From assembly GCA_037974665.1 (NCBI GenBank), contig CM075764.1, positions 89,770,825-89,834,824 on the forward strand: 64,000 nucleotides of DNA, written 5' to 3'. This document shows positions 11,280 through 23,787 of this stretch, one piece after another. Position numbers and translations under genes: made by a program. The notes below the pieces were generated by a model. That model worked only from the letters and a program-made list of their open reading frames with translations, was not told the origin of the DNA and did not search any database. The stretch comes from Ehretia macrophylla (taxonomy: Eukaryota > Streptophyta > Magnoliopsida > Boraginales > Ehretiaceae). Each line of letters opens with the position of its first letter. Within the stretch, counting starts at the first letter, position 1.

Positions 11280-11805
11280 AAACTACTTTGGTAGAAGCCT
11301 CAGCGGCCAAACTATCAATTCAAAGTTCCAAGTGGGTCAAACTACTTTGGTAGAAGCCCTAGCGGCCGAACTACCTATTCAAAGTCCCAAGTGGACCAAA
11401 CTACTTTAGTAGAAGCCCCAATGGCCGAACTACCAATTCAAAGTCCCAAGTGGATCAAACTACTTTGGTAGAAGCCCCAGCGGCCGAACTACCTATTCAA
11501 AGTCCTAAGCGGACCAAACTACTTTGGTAGAAGCCCCAGCGGCTGAACTACCTATTCAAAGTCCTAAGCAGACCAAACTACTTTGGTAGAAGCCCCAACG
11601 GCCGAACTACCAATTCAAAATTCCAAGCGGATCAAACTGCTTTGGTAGAAGCCTTAGCGGCCAAACTACCAATTCAAAGTCCCAAGCGGATCAAACTACT
11701 TTGGTAGAAGCCCCAGCGGCCAAACTACCAATTCAAAGTCCCAAGCGGATCAAACTACTCTGGTAGAAACCACAATGGCCGAACTGCTAATTCAAAGTCC
11801 CGCGA
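11280..11805 (+). repeat. 59-bp minisatellite, about 9 units, inside the gypsy element
   Basis: Nine head-to-tail units each start 'aaactactttggtagaagcc' or a close variant, near 11280, 11339, 11397, 11457, 11516, 11575, 11634, 11693 and 11752. Each also has 'cggccgaactacc' and 'attcaaagtcccaag'. Small substitutions separate units; there are few length changes. Related phrases upstream (10980-11270) look like more decayed units. Confidence 0.85.
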
Positions 11806-11940
11806 GACCAACCTATGGTCCCACACGGCCACTCGAAGTCCCAAGTGGACGAACCTACAATTACGATCCCATGCGACCACTTAAAGTCCTAAGAGGACCA
11901 AGTAGTAGTCTTTTGCAACTTTATAAGAGTCCTAAGTAGA

Positions 11941-12600
11941 CCAACCTACTATGGTAGGGTCCGAAGTGACCTATCTACCAAATAAGATGCCTTAAAGGCG
12001 CAACCTACTATGGTAAGGTTCGAAGTGACCTACCAACTAAGACGCCTAAAGGGCACAACCTACTATGGTAAGATCCGAAGTGACCCATCTACGAAATAAG
12101 ACACCTAAAAGGCGCAACCTACTATGGTAAGGTCCGAAATGACTTACCAACTAAGACGCCTAAAGGGCGCAACCTACTTTGGTAGGGTCCGAAGTGACCC
12201 ATCTACCAAATAAGACGCATAAAGGCGTAACCTACTATGGTAAGGTCCGGAGTGACCCATCTAACAATTAAGACGCCTAAAGGGCGCAACCTATTATGGT
12301 AGGGTCCAAGTGACCTATATACCAACCAAGACGCCTAAAAGGCGCAACCTACCATGGTAGGGTCCAAGTGACCCATCTACCAACTAAGACGCCTAAAGGG
12401 CGCAACCTACTATGGTAGGGTCCAAGTGACCCATATACCAACTAAGACGCCTAAAGGGCGCAACCTATTATGGTAGGGTCCAAGTGACCCATATACAACT
12501 AAGACGCCTAAAGGGTGCAACCTACTATGGTAGGGGTCCAAAATGTGTAATATACCAACTCGACCTCTTGTATGATGCAACCTACTATGGTAGGCTCTGG
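11941..12600 (+). repeat. 57-bp minisatellite, about 12 units, inside the gypsy element
   Basis: Units carry 'gcaacctactatggtaggg', 'gtgacccatctaccaa' and 'aagacgcctaaagg', at roughly 57-bp spacing from 11941 to about 12577. It differs from the 59-bp array next door but shares its 'ctac...ggtag' theme. Confidence 0.85.
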
Positions 12601-15600
12601 AATTATCAACCCATCAGCCTAGGATCCTAAGGGGATCCACCTATTACGGTAGGTTCCGATATCATCACACCGCCACTTATTGTCCTAAGGGGACCCACCT
12701 ACTACGGTAGGCTTTGAGATTATCAACCTACAAGTGGCACGACTTTTGAAAGCTAAGCTACCTTACCCAAGTCCACGCAATGGTAGGCCACTCTTGGGAC
12801 AAGCACATTAAGGGCCAAACTACCCTATGGTAGTTTGCCATCCTAAATTGGGAAAGAGGGCAACAGTCCGATCAGGAGCAATATAGCTTACAAAAAAAAG
12901 AGGAGTCCTAGACCTTCTAAACATACTCAAGTGGTTAGAAACGGACTCACGAATTCCCTAACCTACTTTATTCATCAAAGAGGAGTCGCGAACCCTCGAA
13001 ACATACTCAAGTAGTCAAGAATGGATTCATGGAGTCCTCAACTTGCCTTGCATTTCTAAGAAGGGTCGCAAACCTTCTAAACTTATCTGTTTAGCCGAAA
13101 GAGGACAGAACAAAGTCTCTGACATGTTACACCTATAACAAAATGTAGTAAATGTCTCTATCCAAATAAGAGGATCTATCGCACCCTACTATTTTAAGGG
13201 TACTTGTAAGCTCAATTTGCTATCTATCGCACTAAGCGCCTATGCACCGTCCTAAGGACTCCTACATGTTAGTTGGAGCCTACTATTTATAGTAGGCAAT
13301 CGCTTGGTTTTAGAATACCCCATGTTAGGTCCTACCAACCACAGGAGGCTGCAAGGATACAACAATAACAAGTGGTAGCCTACTTGGCTATGAGTAAGAG
13401 ATTGTTGCGGTAGCCTGCTCGAATACGAGTGAGAATGGTCATTGTAGTCCGCTTTACTATGATGAAAAAATGGATTTCTATGGTAGCGTATACAGCTATG
13501 GATGAAAAAGTTGCAATGGTAGTTTATGTGGCTACGAATGAGAGCTACACCACTAATTCACCCTACTATGAGTAGAGAGAGGAAAAAAAGTTTACAACAC
13601 TTTGGTGCACACTTTTTGAGTCTTATTAACATGGTAAGCTTCGTCTCCAACTCAAGGAAGTGTACGATTTAGAGGTAAGCACATTTTTGGAGCCTACCAC
13701 ATTGGTAGGCTCTAGTTAACTCCTCAATTTACGATGAGAAGGCGTACATTTGTCTTTCTTTCCCAAGACTTCAGAACTTTTGCAAAACTCGTTATGGAAG
13801 AAGGAGCAAGGAGAAAAGGTTGAATGAAACAACTAAAGAAAGAAAATAGTGTATCTGGGTAAAAGTGGACGAGCAAGTCTCACCTACAAAGAAGTATAAA
13901 AGTAGTCCACTCGGCTTTAGTCGAACAACTATTATAATGGTCTATGTAGTTACGGGTAAAAGTTGACATTAGTAGTCTACTGCTCCGGGATAAGGTCTTG
14001 TGCGGACCAACCTATGGCCGTACAGAACCACATGTGGACCAATCTACGATCATACGCGACCCCATAAAATCCTATGTAGACTAGCCTTCGTAGTCTCTCA
14101 CGACTGCATGAAAATCCTACAAGGACCGACCTATGAAATATAGTCCTATGGCACCATACAAAGGCTCTACAAAGACCAGCCTACGGGCATCGTAGCTTAC
14201 GAGCGTTGTAGCCTACAACGGCCAAGCTCCCCTATCCACGCCCTAAGTGGACTAGCCTGTTAGCACGATAGTCCACAAAAATGGACCCGCCAACAAGGCT
14301 AGTGGTCCTCTCAAATTAAAACCTATTTAATGGTAACCTGATGAGGTCAAGCTCGCCTAATAATAGGCCACCTGATGGCCAAACGCATAGTTGATAACCA
14401 CGGGTAAGGCTACGATGAGACAAATGATAAATAACTCACAAGGTAACAAGGCTTATACAGAGCATAAGTGAAGACATAAGCAACATAGGCACGTTCAATA
14501 TAGCCAAGGCCCTAAAGTCGTACTTAACATGCACTTACCGTGCAACAAAATACAAAAATGCAACATGCGCAACACACCGATTCGAGAGGTCAAAGTCAAG
14601 AGTGACAGTGTTTACCATACATCAAGGAGTACTAGGGGCACGCTACCCCATAGCTAAATGGCGCTTGCGCTACAACTCATCAAAAAGAGAAGATCGGCAA
14701 ACTAAAGAGAAAGATTCGTTGCAAGCTTGCCACAAATGTTAGGCAAGCTATCTCGTCTGAGTCGATCTAACCTTTGAAAGGCACCTAAGTGCAGCAACGA
14801 GGGTATATAACAATAGGAAACACTTACTTGCAACTACCAAACTATTATCTTAAAGCGCTACAGCGTGTCGGCTCCACCTCAGCAACAAGTTGGAGGTCCA
14901 AAAAAGTAGCCTACTGGAAGTAGAGAGTGTGCTATGTTACTGACTAGTCGTCGGGTTACGAGCTCAGGGCGTCAAATGAGTCCGTTCGGGTCCGGGGATG
15001 CCAAGAGGTCACCTACTGACAAGGTTCAAAGTTCATAGCCTACATAAAGGCACTAAGTTATCGCCTACAATAAAGGTTTAAAAATCATAGCCTACGTAAG
15101 GTTGCTAAGGTGTCGCCCACAATCAAAGTTCAAAAATCACAACCTACGTCAGGTCCGAACGACTAGCTTAAGCAAGCTCCAAAGTCTAAGCCTACATATA
15201 AAGGCACCTAAAGAACAACTTAGATAAAGAACTCATACAAGGAAGAATTCCAGGGAGCAACCTACCTTAGAAAAATATAGGTTGTGAATTACAAGCAACA
15301 TGTAAGTTGCAAGTTAAGAGTAAAGTGTAGGCTACAAATTGAGAAAAGTCATGGTAGGTTGCGAAATTGTGCACTACCACTTGGTAGGCTGCGACATTGT
15401 GCACAATCGCATGGTAGGTTGTGAATTTTCGGCTCCCATACCGCGCACAAGACGTTTTCTTTCATAATGGTAGGATACGAGATTACCTACCAACACATGG
15501 TAGGGTGCGAGATTGCCTACCGACAAATGGTAGGTTGCGCAATGATGCACAAACAACACGTAGGCTATGCCCGAGCATGTCCTGACTTTGCATGTCATGT

Positions 15601-16740
15601 CACTTTCAAGCATGTATTGGCCAAGTAGGCCCCTCCATCTCAAGCACAATGACTCATACATAGTCCAATCAAGATCGCAACCTACGTGCGGGAAGTTGCG
15701 CTAAATAAAATAACTCGACCAAGTGGTCTTTACAACACTCTACTCGACCACAAGATAAAACCTACAATGGTGACCTACTCTGTCATAAAGAAGGAATACC
15801 AAGGGAAGAAATAAATTGCTATGGAAGGTTGCACCACTAAGGAGAAAACTGGTTGGAAACAGCGACATTTAACATCACATCAACAAAAGAGCTAGACTCA
15901 AAGCCCTTTTAAGTCAGCCACCACGTGTCACTGTTGGGCTTCTCGCGGACCCATACAGCTGAATGGGCAGCCACTGCCCAGCATGCATAGGGCTCGCGCC
16001 AATAGGGCAGCATTAAATGTTGTCCTGACCGCGGAGTCACGCGTCAATTTTGACGTGTGAGAGTGTTGCAGTAGCAATGGCTGCAACGAGTGGGCCCTGC
16101 AGATAGGGACAGCTATTAAGTCATCCTATCCGCAGTGGTCCGCGTGCTGGTCCCCAATTGGCCCGAACACGTGTCCCGCTCCAATTGGACAACGGCCATT
16201 TTGTACCCACATAATGAAAACAGAAAAAAAAATTATTTCAGTTGGAGAAACAAGGACAAATCGTGTCCTATCCTAGTCAGAGCGTTGAATGGCGTGTCAA
16301 CTCCATTACCCTTACATAGCGTTTTGTTTTCCTTGATTTTAGCTGAATGGATGCAAGGCAGACTCATAAAACGCACACGACAGTGTGATGCAAGAATGGT
16401 AGGCTGCGATTTGTCAAAATAAAATGGTAGGCTACGAATTATGAAAACAATTTGTGCGCTACGAGTTGCGAACGAGTAAAGGTACATAGTAGGCTGCGTA
16501 GTCATAAGGCCAAAGATGGTAGGATGCGAAGTGCAAGACTAAAGGTAGTAGGTTGCGAATTGAAGAGGCAAGTGCAAATAGCAAACTTTAACTCCAGTTA
16601 AAACACGTAGGCTCTTCCGAAGAGGAACACAAAGTCGTAGATTGCGTACAAACATGACGCAGCCCGTACACAATGCCTCTTCAAGTCGGAATTGCTTCGC
16701 CAACGGAAAACTACTCCCTAACTCGAAGACTTTTCGACTT
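12601..16740 (+). other. Gene-free interior of the gypsy element
   Basis: No frame here resembles pol or any host protein; the longest frames are about 95 codons with low-complexity content. Weak repeats persist: 'gctatgagtaagag'-like units of about 45 bp at 13370-13560, 'catagcctacgtaagg'-like units of about 65 bp at 15000-15200, and 'atggtaggttgcga' at 15345-15560 and 16395-16560. The internal space appears to be built from decayed tandem repeats sharing CTAC/GTAG words. Confidence 0.6.
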
Positions 16741-16758
16741 AAGGAGTAGGGGACAAAC
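16741..16758 (+). promoter_or_regulatory. Polypurine tract of the gypsy element
   Basis: AAGGAGTAGGGGACAAAC lies directly before the 3' LTR, where plus-strand DNA synthesis is primed. Confidence 0.75.
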
Positions 16759-19700
16759 TGTTAATGCAAAAAATGGGCTTGGACCCTCGGTCCAACCACG
16801 ATGGTTCGCTTAGCCCCAAACGACGTTAATACTTGGGCCAGGGCCCTCATATAGCACATTGAGTCGCAGCCTATTGCCAAAGGAGCCCACGCGGAGGCCC
16901 CTAGCTCTACGCTAGGCCCAGATGCTAGACTACCTCATATGGGTAATTGACGACGGACTCGGGAACGACCCATGACCCTGACAGGTATTAGTGGATAAAC
17001 TGCCAAGGAAGAGTCCTAAAGGACTAGCCTACCGTAGTGGATAAACGACTACGAAGGGTACCTCAAGGGACTAGACTACTATAAGCGGATGATGATCGAC
17101 AAGTTCGGATAAAGGGCTATCTTACGGGATAGGTAATTGCTTCTTCGAAGTAGTTTGCTCAAGTTGCAAGTCCTAGGGGATGAGCGGCTCCTGACCTATC
17201 GCGTTTGCCCAGCCAACAAGAAGTGGATAACCGACGAAGGGTTCGGGATAGAGACTACCTCAATCCTACGCAATAAGCGATGAGATAGTCTACAGAAAGT
17301 ACAAGTCCCAAGGGTCCATGACTTTTGGCTTGACCACACCTATTGTGATACCCCGAACCTGTCATGTATTCAATAGCATTTTAAGTTCATTTAAATTGCA
17401 TTTTATTGACCTTTCACCTTCTTTGACCAAACTAGTTGACTTTTCATCTACATTGACCAACTAGGACAAGGTGGGAATTTTTGAAATGTTTAATAAAAGG
17501 CAAACTTGGGATTAGAAATAAAAAAATGCAATGTTAAGTTAGTCAAATTTTGGGTCAACTTTGGAATTAAATCTGAACCAATTGGGGAAGAGTTAGGTAG
17601 CAAATTATATATGGTTGGAAAGCTCTATGAGTCTAGTTTATGAGGGTTCAAACCGTTCGTGAATTGGAGTTTTCTAGAAGAAGTTATGGCCATTTTCGTG
17701 AGGTCGCGCATAGCTGTTTTGGTTTAGCGGGTTGACCGAATTTTGACCTTTGACTTCTTGACATTTTTTTTTTAAATAAGAAAAATGTGCACGAAAAAAA
17801 GAGAGAGAAAAAAGCTTGAAACCATGAGGAAAAAAAGGAGAAAAAAAAAAAAAAAATCTCAACTCCAAATCTCCGATTCTTGGCGTGGGCTTGTGCGGGG
17901 TGGTTTCCGAGGCACTCTACGAGGTTTTTCTAGCGTCTAGGAGCGTCTAAGGTGAGGGAAGCATGTTATTTGCGCATTTATACGTTGTATATGTTAACTT
18001 TGTCAATTTTTAGATTTATCCGTAGATCGTTATTTAAAGCGATTTGATGCTTCTAGAATGTTCCTTAGCATTTGTAGAACATGTATTTATAGCTTTGTAA
18101 CATTTTCTGCGGTTAAATGTTGAGATTGCAAATTAAATTGTGAAATGAATAGTGTTTTATGAATAGTAAAACTTTGAAACGTTGAAATTGCACTGTTATG
18201 CTTTCTGTTGATGTAAAAACGTGCTAGGTATGCTAGAATGCTAAAATGTGTGGTTTGTTTGGGTTACGTAGTGGGAAAAACAAGAATTAAGCCTTTGGGA
18301 AAGTTGGGGTCGTTTTGGTCGACTTTTGCATTTTCTCGTTTTGCGTGTTGGCATTGCTTCGGGAGGCCATGGAAGCACTTTTGGTGCGATTATGGCGTTG
18401 GTTGGGTATTTGGTTGATATAGTTGTAGTTCAAACGAGAAAGGGGGAAATCGGGGCTTTGCGCGAGTTCTAGGGTAAAGTAAAGTTTCGGGGTCTTTAGA
18501 CGTGCCTTATGGTGACCTAGGAGGGTTGGCGAAGTCGGTTTCCAGAACTCTTGGCTCGTTTGGAAATGGTAGCATTTTGATAGTTGGGGCCGATTTGTGT
18601 TTTTGTGTGTTTTCTTGTCTTTATGCTTATAGAATGTTTAGAATTACTTGGAATACTTGTTTGAGTTATTTTGGATTGAATTACTTATCAAATTGCTGCT
18701 ATTGCGTGCGAGAGTAACCTACTTTGTTATTCTTTCACGTGTGGCTTTATCGCTTGTTTATCGCCTTGTATCGAGTCTTGCATTGCATAGTGTCTCGCGC
18801 GTGAGTGATGGGCCTCTCTGGGTAGCCTTGGGTTGCCAGTGTTGGTTGCTCTAGCTCCGCTGCTATTCCCTTTCTCGCTTGGGTTGCCTCCCAGGGAGAT
18901 TTGGGTCGTAGGATTGATGGATACTTCCGGGGTATTCCAAACTGGTGTTATAAGGTGGTTTGGGCCGGCGCGTCATCGTTAAAGTCATCGGAATCGTGAT
19001 CGGTACATTACTCGCTCGAGTGAACCATAGCCTTCAAAGTGTGGTATAGCTTTGATTGGTTGTGTTAATGCTTTCTTTAGTTGTTTAATTGTATTGTTGT
19101 TTATATTGAATGCCTTTTATTGATTGTATTGCTTAACTGTACCTATTTGCATTGCACGATCTTCTTTCTCTCCAATTCGATATCTGTCTCGCCCTCACTG
19201 AGTATACGTGTTGTGTATACTCACTCCTCACCACCACATTTCAGGAAATGCCCTGTTAGCTGGAAAGTTCGTGATTTCGTGAAAGTCCGTGCTTGAAGAG
19301 TTGTCTTGAGTGCCTATGTAACTTGAGTTGTCAAAGTTGTCAAGTTGTATGCTTTTATGTTGTATGTAATTATTGTTAAAAGAAATGTAATATAAATCTA
19401 GCTATGTAGTTGGAATGGTTTGATAAGTTAGATTATGTATATAGTTAATGTAGCTTAACTTCAATGCATGGCTGTAATGTCCAAAGGAAAAGAATTAGAA
19501 TGGCATGATAGTTTATTTTATGCAGTAGCTTTGTATGGTTTAATTGCCTAAATTGAATGTACTTGTCAAAATGAAAAGATAGGTTAGTTTTTAAATTGGA
19601 AATGTATGTATACTTGCTGAGTTTAAATTGTTGAGAACCGAGGCTCGGATGGCCTTGAGGAAGTTTTGTATGGTTGGACACGGTGGTGGTCCATTTATAT

Positions 19701-20152
19701 GCTATTACAGGTTTTGCATTTCGCCTATAAACAGGGGAGACTCCGTCCGTTTTCCCTGAAAATTTTGCCCGGGTTTGGTTTGGGTTGTGATTAGTTTGAT
19801 TGATAGAACTTCCGGTCTCGAGAGGGATCGGGGTGTCACACCTATAAGTAGGTCACGCTTACACAAGGAGATGGATCAAATACTAGCCACACTAGTATTA
19901 CTTCCCCTCTCCCCCTCTACATCTCCACGGCCTATACTCCCAATATCGACGCCGATACTATGGTAGTCTCCGCCTTTCCTTTCCTATTTTTCTCGTTTTC
20001 TTATCCTTTCCGATAACCTACTGACTTGAGCGTCGGAGTGTCTTCGGCCGGCACCACACCAGTGTCCCAAGACTTACGCTGCTTTTCTCGCCTTTTGTCC
20101 TTGCAGGTTGCTGGTGGCCCAAAATTCATAATTGTAGATTTTGGCATCTACA
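16759..20152 (+). repeat. 3' LTR, split by a nested solo LTR
   Basis: 16759-17343 and 19846-20152 together reproduce the 892-bp 5' LTR. The break falls in the TATA-box region: the 5' LTR reads 'cacatataagtagg', and here 'cacctat' is followed by the insertion and then 'cctataagtagg'. Confidence 0.85.
17344..19840 (+). mobile_element. Solo LTR of a chromovirus-like (Tekay/Del type) gypsy element
   Basis: The 2,497-bp insert starts TGTGATACCCCGAACCTGTC and ends GATCGGGGTGTCACA. It is flanked by exact CCTAT at 17339-17343 and 19841-19845. It has no internal domain and no second LTR copy, so it is best read as a solo LTR left by recombination. Long LTRs with TGTGATACCCC termini, and the block near 19193-19247 'cctcactgagtatacgt' through 'gtatactcactcctcacc', are typical of Tekay/Del chromoviruses as I know them; the lineage is an inference. 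A related truncated copy is at 51180-52815. Confidence 0.8.
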
Positions 20153-20233
20153 ATAGGTTGGTTAAGAGATTATTTATGGTTAAACTCTTTACAACTTATC
20201 AATGGATATAACTCTTTTGGTATGAGTAGTTTA

Positions 20234-21014
20234 GAGTAATGCTAGACGTCACTCTTTTTTTATTACCCAATTGTTACCTCCTAATTGGCATTCTTAGTTG
20301 GCATGCCAACTAGATGTTTTTATTTATTCTCTGTCTCCAATCTTATTAATTTTATTTAATTTATCTCTTTCCTTTTATTTATTTTTCTCTCTCGTTTTTT
20401 TTTCTCTCCTTAATCAAGGATTCCTTTCTTCTCTTCTCTTTTTTGTTTAACCCTATACACATTTAAGATCCATTTAGTAGTCAATTTTTAATTTTTCATA
20501 GATAATTTAGTAATCCTTAAAATAATTTATTCACGACTAGATATCCTTTTATTGGCTTTACGTACTTTTAATGACCATGCACTTGCAGTAGCCAAATCAT
20601 ATCAAATTTGAGAAGATCACTAATCTTAACAAGTATTTGGAGCAGAATTAAGATGGGTTTCAATTTTATCTTTCTTTCTAATATCCCAATCAAGCAAATT
20701 AAGTATTAATCAGTAGAGAACAAAACTAACTTGTAATCAGCTATGCATAAAGTATTACAAAGAGCTATATCAACGACAAAAATAAAAAAATAAAAAAAAA
20801 AAGAGAGAGAAGAGAAGAAAGGAATAATTGATTAAGGAGAGAAAAAAGGAAAAACAATAGAGAGAAAAATTAATAAAAGGAAAGAAAAATTCAACAAAAT
20901 TAATAAGATTGGAGAGAGAATAAAAATAAATCTACTAAGTTGGCATGTCAACTAAACATGCCAATTAGGAGGTGACAATTGAGTAATAAAAAAATGTGAC
21001 GTTTAACATTACTT
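20234..21014. mobile_element. Foldback MITE (AAGTAATG family), 9-bp target duplication
   Basis: The inverted repeats of about 240 bp start GAGTAATGCTAGACGTCAC and end GTGACGTTTAACATTACTT. They continue through 'attacccaattg', 'tcctaattggcat', 'gttggcatgccaac' and CT/GA-rich arms. AGTAGTTTA flanks both ends exactly (20225-20233 and 21015-21023). It is 781 bp, non-coding, with Mutator-type features. It shares its termini with 25666-27178. Confidence 0.8.
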
Positions 21015-21023
21015 AGTAGTTTA

Positions 21024-22298
21024 TTGATAAAGTAAATGAGTTAAATCCAATTTCCTTCACGAGTTCTAACATTAATCCTAAACTCTCCCATAAAATTTTA
21101 TTTTCATCAATGATGTTTATTTATATCAAACACACCTTAAGACTAAAGTGCATTTTCAAATCTTTTTAACTGTCTGATAATTTTTGAAAATGAAAAAGGT
21201 TATTATTATTATTTTTTATTGAAAAGAAGTTGAAAGACGCACAATACATATTAAAAATATAACCAACACTCCCTCCCTCCCCCGACACCTGACCATACCA
21301 CCTCCGTACCCCTCCTTGCATACTCTTCAGCCATGGCAAGACACTAATTAATGGCGGTAACCATCTCTGGATTGAAATTCTAAAATTGTTTGTACACTTG
21401 TTGTTCTTGTGGGATACCAGATCATCTCAATTGATTCTCTCCACTTAATTGTAGCATTTGAAATGTTGATAATTAGTAGACTCGGTAGAAAATGCGCTTT
21501 TGTACAACCCAATTCTTATCCAAACGATAAGTCTCGAACATGAAAGAATACCCCACCCATGTGTGTAAAGATGGTAGCCTGACGTATCATTTTGTTTTAT
21601 TTTCCCTGCTTACGTTTTTTTTTTTTTTTGGGGGGTAGGTTGAAGAAGTTGAAAAGTCAAACAACTTGCTCGTTGTAGAGATTCAGGAGTAATCTAATAG
21701 TAGATTATTTATTTTAATAATTGAGAGATTATAATTCAAATTTCGTAAGAATAAGGTAAAATAAAATAAAATAAATAATAATAATAAATAAATAAATAAT
21801 TGGTAGTTGTGGATGATATATATATATAGGCTAATAGATCACTACTGTGTAGGTGAAGCTTTGATTTTCTTTAATAGTGATTGGTGGTTGACATCGATCA
21901 CTTGCAATAACTTGGACAAAAATTGCACCATCTACTCATCTAGTAGTACTAAGCTTCCATCGGAATTTAATGCAGAAGGTCAACATTTGGCTTACAAAAC
22001 GTGGCAAGCCTGACCGGAGAGTTTCGAAATGATCTTATCCGCTGTCGATCGATTTAATTTTTGAAAGCGATGGTGTGTCTCCGATCTGTGTATAATGGCC
22101 CTGTGTTCTTTAATGCTTGCAGGCTCTGAAGCTTTAACATGCTGAGAAGATATCGCACTGAATCTAAGGTGCAATTGACTGGGACTGGAAATTAAGAAGG
22201 GGTGGTTAAGTCTTGCATTAATTGGTTGCTGTTTTTTTTTTTTTTGGGTCAAAATCGGTTGCTGTTGATAATTGGCTTTCACACGTATGGGCCCCTAA
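21024..22298. other. No gene seen
   Basis: AT-rich with short frames only. There is a C-rich patch at about 21269-21330 and homopolymer T at about 21615-21630. ORFs of 68 and 96 codons near 21807-22282 have no recognisable domain and partly overlap on opposite strands. Confidence 0.5.
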
Positions 22299-22702
22299 GG
22301 CCTTGTTTGGATTCGGGAGGGAATAAAATAATAAAAGAAATGAAATGATTCAATAATATAAAAGAAAAGAAATGAGAGGATTAAATTTTGTTTGAATTGA
22401 ATGAGATTATATATAAAAGAAGTATTCATAAAGAATTATGTATATTCTTTACTTGAACTGAGGACAAAAAAAAAGGAAAGAGATAAATTTTAGAAGCATA
22501 TTGACAAATTTACTCTTTTCTCTTGTTTCCCTTTTCTTCTAATTTCATTGTACAAACACATAGGGTCTTTAAACATTCATTAAAATCATTTCCTCTCTTT
22601 TGACCCCAATTTAGGGTGAGTGCAAAATAGGGCTTGGCGGTGATTTTTAACATCATTATTAACCAATCATCTCTAATATATCCTTCCCAATCCAAACAAG
22701 GT
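22299..22702. repeat. Probable small foldback MITE (CCTTGTTTGGATT termini)
   Basis: CCTTGTTTGGATTCGGGAGG at the left has its inverse, CCTTCCCAATCCAAACAAGG, at the right, about 400 bp apart. Such CCTTGTTTGG ends are common in plant MITEs. No convincing target duplication was found, so family and exact ends are open. Confidence 0.5.
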
Positions 22703-23600
22703 GACGGATTTGCAAATCCCATGAACGTAAACTGTTCCATGGCTTACAAGTTGAACTTTATAACTTAATTGTTGTATATATATTTCATAATTTACAACAT
22801 CTTTTATATTTCAGGATTTATACATATATGAAATAAATACCAAAATACAAAGGATGAATAAGCGTGTCTGTTATAATACAACGAATTAAGTTTTCCTCCG
22901 TATACCCTTGCCTTAACCACTTTTAGAGGACTAGCACAAAATAATACTACTATAGGTGTAAGGTCATTTATATAGTATTAAGGTTAGAGATGAGACATAA
23001 CTCAAATAGGAGTTCTATTGGGTTTTCCTATTGTGGGCTTGAATAAAATTAATAGTCTACATTTAACTCCACAATTAGACTTGTAATAAACAAGATGTTG
23101 AGCAAGTAATCACATGATCATATATGGGCTTACCATTCAACGAACTATCCACAAACTTGTTTAATGAAAACTAAAATAACTAATTAATATAAGCAAACAT
23201 ATTTAACAAAAAAATGATACAAAAGAATTTAACTGTTGTAAAAAATTTTAGGTTTATATAACGGTTTTGTTTGCAATAAGACATTTATTGTAACAATTTT
23301 TTTATTTTTTAGCAAGAATATTGTAAAAGGACTGATGTCGTAGTATATATGTAATATTATGGTTGCACAATAGACAAGAAAATCTCCTAAAACTTGAAAT
23401 TAATTTCATCCATCTCACCCCTAATAGAAAAGAATGTACTTCACTAGCGAATTTTCTCATCTTCCAAAAAATCTATGCCACCATGAAATATTAATGAACA
23501 ATAGGAAATGAAAAAGAATAGACAACTAATCAGTTGACCCTGAGAAGTAAGTACTACAAGATAAATGTAATTGACTACGAATTGAAAGCCATCTCTTTCA
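22703..23600. other. No gene seen; distal promoter region of the GRP gene
   Basis: AT-rich spacer with no ORF that resembles a protein. It lies upstream of the GRP gene and may hold its regulatory sequence, but no specific site could be supported. Confidence 0.45.
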
Positions 23601-23723
23601 GCCACTAGGGTTTTGGTAGTAAATTACTCACTCTCAATACGAGAGGTTACGAGTTCGATCCTTGTTGATTATATATATATATATTGTACAGTCTTTCTGC
23701 CTCTCTTAAATTTAAAAAAAAAG

Positions 23724-23755
<32 letters not shown>
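23601..23755 (+). mobile_element. SINE-like retroposon with long poly(A) tail
   Basis: A 155-bp unit is flanked by TCTCTTTCA at 23592-23600 and 23756-23764. It begins GCCACTAGGGTTTTGGTAGT and contains GAGGTTACGAGTTCGATCC, a good tRNA-type B box. It ends in T-rich sequence followed by a nearly pure A tract at about 23714-23753. Pol III-like box, poly(A) and flanking duplication together support a tRNA-derived SINE. The insertion sits about 30 bases upstream of the GRP TATA box. Confidence 0.7.
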
Positions 23756-23756
<1 letters not shown>

Positions 23757-23787
23757 CTCTTTCAACACCCACTTGGGCTAATCTTTC

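Larger units (their letters stand above)
7654..20152 (+). mobile_element. 12.5-kb non-autonomous Ty3/gypsy-type LTR element (gag plus protease only)
   Basis: Two LTRs, beginning TGTTAATGCA and ending GGCATCTACA, bound the element. The 5-bp target duplication ATAGG is exact at 7649-7653 and 20153-20157. The order is 5' LTR, primer-binding site, gag, protease, about 6 kb of mainly repetitive non-coding DNA, polypurine tract, 3' LTR. No reverse transcriptase, RNase H or integrase motif was found on either strand between 10530 and 16740. That makes it a gag-retaining non-autonomous element (TR-GAG or LARD-like), presumably mobilised by a relative's enzymes. By eye the first 230 bp of the two LTRs differ at about 16 positions, so the insertion is not recent. 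A later solo LTR splits the 3' LTR. Confidence 0.85.
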
